Assembly (NCBI RefSeq): GCF_005871165.1
Contig: NZ_SWKP01000006.1
Span: forward strand, 324,001 to 388,000
Direction of reading: 5' to 3'
DNA from: Maricaulis alexandrii
GTDB lineage: Bacteria > Pseudomonadota > Alphaproteobacteria > Caulobacterales > Maricaulaceae
Length of the DNA stretch: 64,000 nt
Each line of letters opens with the position of its first letter. Position 1 is the first letter of the stretch. The notes below the pieces were generated by a model, which saw only the letters and a list, made by a program, of their open reading frames with translations, was not told the DNA's origin and searched no databases. Shown piece after piece: positions 58,668 to 64,000 of the stretch. A program made the position numbers and the translations under genes.

Positions 58668-60485
58668 CTAGCCGACGGCGCGGTTGGCCTGGACCGGGGC
58701 GTCATCCTCGGCTGGCACCAGCAGGCGGGCGAGCACATCGCGCAGGAAGGCCAATTCGACCGGCTTGGGCAGATAGGCCACAAAACCCTCGGCCTCGAAC
58801 TGGCGGCGATGGTCTTCCGAGGCCAGGGCCGTGACGGCGACCATTTGCGTATCGACCGCCTTGCGGGTCTCGCGGATGCAATGCATCGCGCTCACCCCGT
58901 CCATTTCGGGCATCTGGATATCCATCAGGATGATGTCGTAATTCGTCGCGGTCGCCTTGTTGACAGCTTCGCGTCCGCCCGAGGCGACATCGATCACCAG
59001 TTCGTCGCCCTTGACGATCTGTTCGACCATGGCGCGCAGGACAAGCTGATTGGTCACCACATCATCGACAACGAGAATGCGCTTGGGCTCGTCCAGAACG
59101 ATCGTGTCCAGGGCTTCGCTGGCCGGCACCGCCACCGGGGCCTTGCCGCTGGCCAGAGCCAATTCGACCGTGAAGGTGGAGCCGCGTCCCGGCTCGCTGG
59201 AGACCGAAATCCGGCCGCCCATCATGGTCAGCAGACGACGGCAGATCGCCAGGCCCAGCCCGGTGCCGCCATATTTTCGGGTGGTGGACGAATCCACCTG
59301 GCTGAATGCGTCGAAGATCGCATCCTGCTTGTCGCGCGGGATCCCGATCCCGGTGTCCTTCACCGTGATCCGCAGCGGGATCAGTCCGTCATCGCCGAGC
59401 TGACCGCAATTCAGTGAAACCGTGATCTGCCCACGATGGGTGAACTTCACCGCATTGCAGATCAGATTGTTGAGCACCTGGCGCACGCGGGTGGGATCGC
59501 CTGTCACATCCAGCCGGTCGCCGGCGCCCTCCCGCTTGACCAGAATGTCGACACCCTTGGTCTTGGCCTGCGCCTGCCAGTGCGCGACCGAGGCGTCCAG
59601 CGTCTCGATCAGGTCGAAATCACGGGTCTCCAATTGCAATGCTTCCGCTTCGATCTTGGACAGATCGAGGACATCATTGAGCAGGCCCAGCAGGGATTTG
59701 CCGGACGTGTCGATCAGGCGCAGGGAATGCTTGTGCTCATTCGAGAGCTGGCCGTCCTGCAGCATGACACTGGTCATACCAAGCACGCCATTGAGCGGCG
59801 TACGCACTTCGTGACTCATATTGGCAATGAATTCGGACTTGGCCCGGTTGGCGGCCTGGGCCGCCTTCAGGGCTGTCTTCAAACGCTCATTATTGCGCGC
59901 CAGCGCATCCTGGGCGTCCTGGGCCGCAGAGCGGAAGCTCGTGCCGAACAGGATGATCCAGATGCAGGAAAACGCCGCGGCGGCCACCAGGATGTTGAGC
60001 ATTTCCTGCGGGCTGAAGGCGAGCTCGCCGCCCGTGGCCTGTTGGGCCGCCCAGGCGATATAGGCGAAATACGCGCCCACCGGCACGATGGCGGCCAGGA
60101 CCGCCCGGAACCCCCAGGCGATATAGGCCCCCAGCACGATGCCGGGTACATAGAGCGTGGCCGGCGGGAAGGATCCGCGATTGGCGTAGGCGGCCAGGAA
60201 GATGACGGTCGAGCCGAGGGCGATCATCAGGGCGATCGTGAAATTGGGCCGGCGCAGTTTCAGCCCGACCCCGCCCAGGACAGCCGCCACGAGTGCGGAT
60301 CCCAGACCGAGTTCCACCATGCCCGGACGTCCCTCGACGACGAAGGCCAGCATGGCCGTGTTCACCAGGCTCATCAGGGTGAAGACACCGGTGAAGGCCA
60401 GCGCAATACGGCAACGCACCGCATGGTCGAGATCGACCTGCGGATTGGCCCCTGTCAGCTGATCTACCCAGCGCCAGAAAATCAT
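58668..60485 (-). CDS. Hybrid sensor histidine kinase
   Basis: 605 aa from the ATG at 60485 (GAGAGG upstream). Six membrane helices fill residues ~25-185, without a recognised extracellular sensor domain. A coiled linker precedes HisKA with phospho-acceptor His225 (ANMSHEVRTPLNG), then HATPase_c (N box VLNNLICNAVKFT, G1 DTGIGIP, G2 GGTGLGL) and a receiver domain with Asp522 (ILMDIQMPEMDG) and Lys574 (YLPKPVE). Ends in an acidic tail. No partner phosphotransferase or regulator gene adjoins it. Confidence 0.93.
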   Translation of the reverse strand: MIFWRWVDQLTGANPQVDLDHAVRCRIALAFTGVFTLMSLVNTAMLAFVVEGRPGMVELGLGSALVAAVLGGVGLKLRRPNFTIALMIALGSTVIFLAAYANRGSFPPATLYVPGIVLGAYIAWGFRAVLAAIVPVGAYFAYIAWAAQQATGGELAFSPQEMLNILVAAAAFSCIWIILFGTSFRSAAQDAQDALARNNERLKTALKAAQAANRAKSEFIANMSHEVRTPLNGVLGMTSVMLQDGQLSNEHKHSLRLIDTSGKSLLGLLNDVLDLSKIEAEALQLETRDFDLIETLDASVAHWQAQAKTKGVDILVKREGAGDRLDVTGDPTRVRQVLNNLICNAVKFTHRGQITVSLNCGQLGDDGLIPLRITVKDTGIGIPRDKQDAIFDAFSQVDSSTTRKYGGTGLGLAICRRLLTMMGGRISVSSEPGRGSTFTVELALASGKAPVAVPASEALDTIVLDEPKRILVVDDVVTNQLVLRAMVEQIVKGDELVIDVASGGREAVNKATATNYDIILMDIQMPEMDGVSAMHCIRETRKAVDTQMVAVTALASEDHRRQFEAEGFVAYLPKPVELAFLRDVLARLLVPAEDDAPVQANRAVG

Positions 60486-60797
60486 TGTCACCCTCTCTTT
60501 GCTTGGCCTTGTAAACGATGAGCGTTTAGAAACCGCCGCACAACCTCAAATCAATTCGAACGATCCCGTTTGCACGGATTTAACGTCTGTCGGCGGCCGC
60601 TGTGTCCGGGGATGATCCCGGCACACGTCCAAGCTGTAGTCGCTCATATAGTATGACAACCTGCTTAACAGGGTGGAAACGCTAATTCGCGAGGCTGTCC
60701 ATCAACAAAACGCGAGCCGGTCGGCCAGAACGGGCCGTCCTTGAAATGCGGACCGGATCAACCGGAACCGCAAGCCAGAGAAGTGGTGGTGAGGCGC
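60486..60797. other. Divergent intergenic region
   Basis: 312 bases between the histidine kinase and the small unknown gene. TAAACG/CGTTTA (60512-60528, loop ATGAG) is an inverted repeat close to the kinase start and could be an operator. Nothing else is recognised; both divergent promoters must be here. Confidence 0.4.
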
Positions 60798-61244
60798 ATG
60801 TATACCGAGGACGGTTTCGAGCTGAGACCTGTCGGCGACACGATGGAAATCTACGCCTCCGGCGAGATTTTCCACGAACCGGAGCCGCATGTCGTCCTCG
60901 CCCTGCGCCGCATGCAGACCTATTTCCCGACCACCAAAATCCTGTCGGACGTCCGCCTGGCCGCCTATGTGCTGGAACCGGACGAGCATGACCACCGGTC
61001 CAGCGCCATTGCCGAGGTGATGAAGGATTTCACGCTGGCCGTGATCTGCCTGTCAGAACAGCGCCCCTTCATCGAGCAGACGGCCGACAAGATCCGTGCC
61101 CGAGGCGGCCGCGTGAAGATTTTCTCATCCAAGGGCGAGGCGCGCGACTGGCTGGAAAGCCAGCCGGCCGGCCCCGTCGAGCCGATGGAAACGGCCGCCA
61201 GCACGGCACACGTCTGGCAGCAGCGAGAACGCCAGGCTGGCTGA
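60798..61244 (+). CDS. Small protein of unknown function, STAS-like in outline
   Basis: 148 aa from the ATG at 60798 (GAGG 6 bases upstream); the frame to 60741 is less likely. The pattern of strands and helices (MEIYASGEIF, ILSDVRLAAY, FTLAVICLSEQRPFIEQTAD, VKIFSSKGEARDWL) resembles SpoIIAA/STAS-like proteins, which is inference from pattern only. A short Pro/Ala tail follows. It is convergent with the haloperoxidase-like gene. Confidence 0.65.
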   Translation: MYTEDGFELRPVGDTMEIYASGEIFHEPEPHVVLALRRMQTYFPTTKILSDVRLAAYVLEPDEHDHRSSAIAEVMKDFTLAVICLSEQRPFIEQTADKIRARGGRVKIFSSKGEARDWLESQPAGPVEPMETAASTAHVWQQRERQAG

Positions 61245-61250
61245 CCGCAA

Positions 61251-62762
61251 TCAGTCCAGGCTGAGCGGATCGTCGATCTGCGCCGTACCGTCGAAATAGG
61301 CCTGGATCACCGGCCAGTCATATTCCGACACACGCCGCCCCATCGCCAGACCTTCCACATTGTCGGCCATGATGTGATAGCCGCCGAGCAGGCGGGATAT
61401 CCCGGCCATCTCAGCCGTTTCGGTGAAGGTCGGAAATTCCAGGATGACCGGTGTGTGCTCATAGCCCGGCTCGGTCATCGCCCCGGCCTGCACCTCGACC
61501 GAATAGCCGAATTCATCATCGCCCGTGAAACGGCGCAGCGTATCGGCCGCGGCGGCGGAAATCGTGGAATGGCCGGACGGATAGCCGCCGAAGGGCGGGG
61601 TCGGGAAGGTGCGCGGGGAATAGGGATGCCATTCCGTGGCGGCCACCTCGACCGTGCCCTGGCCCGGTCCGCCCCAGGCCTCGATCACCTCCTCGCCGCG
61701 ATAATGCCGGATCAGGGTCCAGGGGCGTGACGTGTCGTAATAGATCTTGCTGTCCCAGGAGGCGATGAAGGCATCCATGGAGACATTCGCGACGGCGAAA
61801 TACATCCGCACATCGGTGTCCAGATCATTGCGGTCGCGGCAGGACACGACCTGGGACATCTGCAACCAGTGACCGGACTGGCCGGTGGAGGCCGGCCCGT
61901 CGCGCATGAATTCGACCAGCGCCTTTTCCTCATTGGTCAGATTGGCGTTCATGTCCTCGACCTGAAAGGCCTCGGCTTCCAGCTGCTCGCTGCCGACCAG
62001 GGGCGGCGGCGGCGCCCGGAACTGGTCGCTGCTTTCCAGACCGAAGGTCTCGACCCGGTACCAGTGCGGCGTCAGCCAGGTCTGCACGGCCGTACCGCCC
62101 ATGCCGTCATCGGCCGGGATGGGCTGCCAGCGATCGGCATCCAGGATCACATCGGGATGATTGGACGGGCGGTACATGATGTATTGCGAATAGGGCGTGC
62201 CGTCCGAGCCGGCTTCATCGCCCAGCTGGTTGGCCCCGTCATGATGACGCGCCGCGATCACCGCCTCGGCGGCCAGACGGCCAATGCCCTCGGGCGTCGC
62301 CGGATCGCGGCCCGCAAAGTCCGGATCGAACCCGGCCTCGGCAAAACGGGCGCGGATATGGTCTTCCAGGCTCGGAAACTGGTCGAGCAGGCTGACATAG
62401 CTGGCAAAGGCGATGGCGATCTGCTTGTTCGCCTGGGTCCGCTCGGCCTCCGGACGGCGCAGGGCCCCGCCATAGCGCGTGCCAACGGCCGTATCGTCAT
62501 AGGCGGCCCAGGCATCAAACATCGCGGTTTCCACGATTGCCATCTGCCGCGACAGGACGGTCGGGCGCGCGCCCACCTGCAAGACCTCACGGGCCGACAC
62601 ATCCAGCAGGACGTCCGTCCAGTGATAGGCCGCGCTCGGCTCGAACGCCTCATCCCCGGCCAGGTCCGTGCATTGCTGGATCGCCGCCGCATCCGCCGGC
62701 GGCGGCACCTGCTTCATCAGCGCCGCCCCCAGCCCCAAAGCCATAACCACAGAAATCATCAT
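61251..62762 (-). CDS. Vanadium-dependent haloperoxidase-like protein (PAP2 superfamily), secreted
   Basis: 503 aa from the ATG at 62762 (GGGGAGAG upstream), with a short signal-like N-terminus (MISVVMALGLGAALM). The full PAP2/vanadate active-site set is present: KX6RP (SKIYYDTSRPW), PSGH (GYPSGHSTIS) and SRX5H (SRLLGGYHI), spaced ~47 and ~57 residues apart. Such enzymes are either vanadium haloperoxidases or acid phosphatases. The three motifs cannot by themselves separate the two. Confidence 0.85.
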   Translation of the reverse strand: MMISVVMALGLGAALMKQVPPPADAAAIQQCTDLAGDEAFEPSAAYHWTDVLLDVSAREVLQVGARPTVLSRQMAIVETAMFDAWAAYDDTAVGTRYGGALRRPEAERTQANKQIAIAFASYVSLLDQFPSLEDHIRARFAEAGFDPDFAGRDPATPEGIGRLAAEAVIAARHHDGANQLGDEAGSDGTPYSQYIMYRPSNHPDVILDADRWQPIPADDGMGGTAVQTWLTPHWYRVETFGLESSDQFRAPPPPLVGSEQLEAEAFQVEDMNANLTNEEKALVEFMRDGPASTGQSGHWLQMSQVVSCRDRNDLDTDVRMYFAVANVSMDAFIASWDSKIYYDTSRPWTLIRHYRGEEVIEAWGGPGQGTVEVAATEWHPYSPRTFPTPPFGGYPSGHSTISAAAADTLRRFTGDDEFGYSVEVQAGAMTEPGYEHTPVILEFPTFTETAEMAGISRLLGGYHIMADNVEGLAMGRRVSEYDWPVIQAYFDGTAQIDDPLSLD

Positions 62763-62860
62763 GTCTCTCCCCTGTCGCGCGCAGGTTGGTCCCGTCACGC
62801 GACGCAATCAAGTCCGGGGCTGAGATTGTCGCGGGATGTTCATGGGGGGGTGGGGGGCGC

Positions 62861-62901
62861 TTCGGGTGGCTTGCCACCCGAACCCCGGACCTGATCCGGG
62901 G
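62861..62901. repeat. Two adjacent perfect hairpins
   Basis: TTCGGGTGGC TT GCCACCCGAA (62861-62882 including both arms) is followed at once by CCCCGGA CCTGA TCCGGGG (62883-62901). The second is a palindrome often dispersed in alphaproteobacterial genomes. They lie just before the base composition falls and may mark a boundary. Confidence 0.6.
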
Positions 62902-63027
62902 GAAGAATGGTGGGCCTGAGCGTAGAGACCTTGAACCAACTCGTTGAAACTCTTCTCGAATGGGAAGAGTTGTTGCAGCACTCATCGCTGGCAAAGCCAA
63001 AGCCGCCAGAGTCAGGCTATTAGGCTG

Positions 63028-63894
63028 TTAAAAGGGCAGATCTTCGGACGTTGCGTCCTCTACGTGATCAACGACCGCGATCATGGCATCGATTGTCGAC
63101 CGAACGTAGTCGTCATCAAAATCGGTGAGCTTGTTGCCTTCCTTGTCGCATCCATTGCGATGCACGCAATCATGCCGCTTTCGCATTGCTGGAAATAGAA
63201 TGTCGCTTTGATCCTTCGAGGGGAAAAGTCCGACGCCGAACGCATCACGGTAAAGCACATTCACGACCTCCAGATTGTGATAAAGGATGGCTTTGAGGTC
63301 ATGGACAACGCGAAGCGTTACCGCCTGTGGATTGGCAGCGAGTTCAGCGGCAGAAATCGAAATAGACCCGAGTTTCTGGTTGTTCTTCAATAGTTCGTCC
63401 CGGACCGCCGCTTTGCTCCGCACGGCGTTGATCAAGGTGTCTCCCAAGCAGGCTTCTAGCGATGAAACCGCTCCTGCGAAGATCAGTCGATTTGTGAACT
63501 GTGGGTCGTTTTCGGGGCTTGGCGCACCCACCATAATTGTGAGCTGACGGAAGGACTCTAAAGCGATTGAGTGAGGGTCGGTCGGCGGCTCATAGTCTTC
63601 ATCCGGGCCGTACATCGGCATATCGCCATGCACAGTGAATTGGTGAGGGTCTTCAAGCTCGAACACAGCCTCACCTGCGTTCACCCAAACGTGGCCCATA
63701 TAGACGGTGTCGCAGCCTTCACATTCGATCTCGGCCTGGTCGTCCACTGCCATGTCGGACGTATTCTCGGCGGAGAAATTCAGCTCAGGAACACTGACCT
63801 CTTGATCGTTGGAATGGCCGCATTCAGGGCATTCCCAGTAAATGTGTGATGTGAAGTCCTGCATCTCGGTACCGCCGCTCAATCCATCAGCCAT
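63028..63894 (-). CDS. Zinc-ribbon protein with HEPN-type RX4-6H motif
   Basis: 288 aa; an ATG at 63864 (M11) is the alternative start. The N-terminus has a CxxC...CxxC zinc ribbon (YWECPECGHS and IECEGCDTVY). The C-terminal helical part contains MRKRHDCVHRNG, matching the RX4-6H motif and the RHDxVHRNG form seen in HEPN RNases and HEPN-type toxins. GC is about 50% against ~65% in the rest of the window, so recent transfer is likely. No nucleotidyltransferase partner is visible; the region upstream is cut by the window edge. Function as RNase or defence protein is inference. Confidence 0.65.
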   Translation of the reverse strand: MADGLSGGTEMQDFTSHIYWECPECGHSNDQEVSVPELNFSAENTSDMAVDDQAEIECEGCDTVYMGHVWVNAGEAVFELEDPHQFTVHGDMPMYGPDEDYEPPTDPHSIALESFRQLTIMVGAPSPENDPQFTNRLIFAGAVSSLEACLGDTLINAVRSKAAVRDELLKNNQKLGSISISAAELAANPQAVTLRVVHDLKAILYHNLEVVNVLYRDAFGVGLFPSKDQSDILFPAMRKRHDCVHRNGCDKEGNKLTDFDDDYVRSTIDAMIAVVDHVEDATSEDLPF

Positions 63895-64000
63895 TCAATT
63901 GGCTACGCCTTTGAGGATAACGCCCAGGCAAATACAACCAAGAGATCAGCTCATATTTGTCCACAATGATGGCTTGGCCAAGTTCCACCCTCGATGTTGG
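63887..64000 (-). CDS. Possible 3' end of an upstream gene, cut by window edge
   Basis: An open frame enters from the right edge and ends at a TGA at 63889-63887, overlapping the start of the zinc-ribbon/HEPN gene by 8 bases (ATGGCTGA). The 37 visible residues end LYLPGRYPQRRSQLNG. If real, the two genes are translationally coupled. Its identity cannot be judged. Confidence 0.3.
   Translation of the reverse strand, partial: PTSRVELGQAIIVDKYELISWLYLPGRYPQRRSQLNG

Overview
The window is chromosomal DNA of a GC-rich alphaproteobacterium. Gene content and order fit the Caulobacterales/Maricaulales/Hyphomonadaceae group. rnpB lies next to mraZ, a complete dcw cluster is followed by lpxC, bamD, recN and ligA, and the ftsZ leader carries a TTAA-N7-TTAA (CtrA-type) box and a GANTC site. 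The genus is an inference; no rRNA or other marker is present.

Positions 1-24,980 (all minus strand, transcribed right to left) hold the cell-division and cell-wall cluster: mraZ-rsmH-ftsL-ftsI-murE-murF-mraY-murD-ftsW-murG-murC-[membrane protein]-murB-[unknown protein]-[tyrosine-phosphatase-like]-ddl-ftsQ-ftsA-ftsZ, then lpxC, bamD, recN and the 5' part of ligA. Nine junctions are 4-base start/stop overlaps, so the block is probably translationally coupled. Together these genes make UDP-MurNAc-pentapeptide (the DNPR motif of MurE indicates meso-diaminopimelate) and lipid II, and build the Z-ring and septal synthase. Three genes that are not classical dcw members sit between murC and ddl. A strong terminator follows ftsZ. 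A 10-base-period ATGGGA array precedes mraZ and probably is the MraZ operator.

Positions 24,980-29,600 hold RNase P RNA, a peptidoglycan amidase, a DMT-family permease, a lipoprotein resembling CE15 glucuronoyl esterases, a small membrane protein and a TerB-DnaJ protein, all minus strand. Positions 29,700-38,300 hold a 5-oxoprolinase, a fasciclin-domain secreted protein, a three-gene set (retropepsin-like protease, RimK-type ATP-grasp ligase, AstE/ASPA-type zinc hydrolase), an anchored protein of unknown function and an ArsR-methyltransferase fusion.

Positions 38,390-52,040 are a mosaic of short units: a D-amino-acid dehydrogenase-like flavoprotein with a GNAT enzyme; a divergent MarR/S41 peptidase pair sharing an inverted repeat; a CPBP protease; a membrane-tethered LuxR regulator next to the ABC-F factor EttA; a DPP-IV-like S9 lipoprotein; an M48-like YgjP peptidase; free-methionine-(R)-sulfoxide reductase; a membrane ClpP-like (SDH) protease; and an S1/P1 nuclease. 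Hairpin-rich repeat mosaics lie on both sides of the S9 gene.

Positions 52,220-58,660 hold a TetR-regulated RND efflux operon with two identical palindromic operators, followed by a ThDP enzyme. Positions 58,670-62,760 hold a hybrid histidine kinase, a small unknown protein and a vanadium-haloperoxidase-like enzyme with intact active-site motifs. The last kilobase falls to about 50% GC and encodes a zinc-ribbon protein with a HEPN-type RHDxVHRNG motif. It is the best candidate here for horizontally acquired, possibly defence-related DNA, but it is cut by the window edge. No tRNA, rRNA, CRISPR array, insertion sequence or prophage was found.
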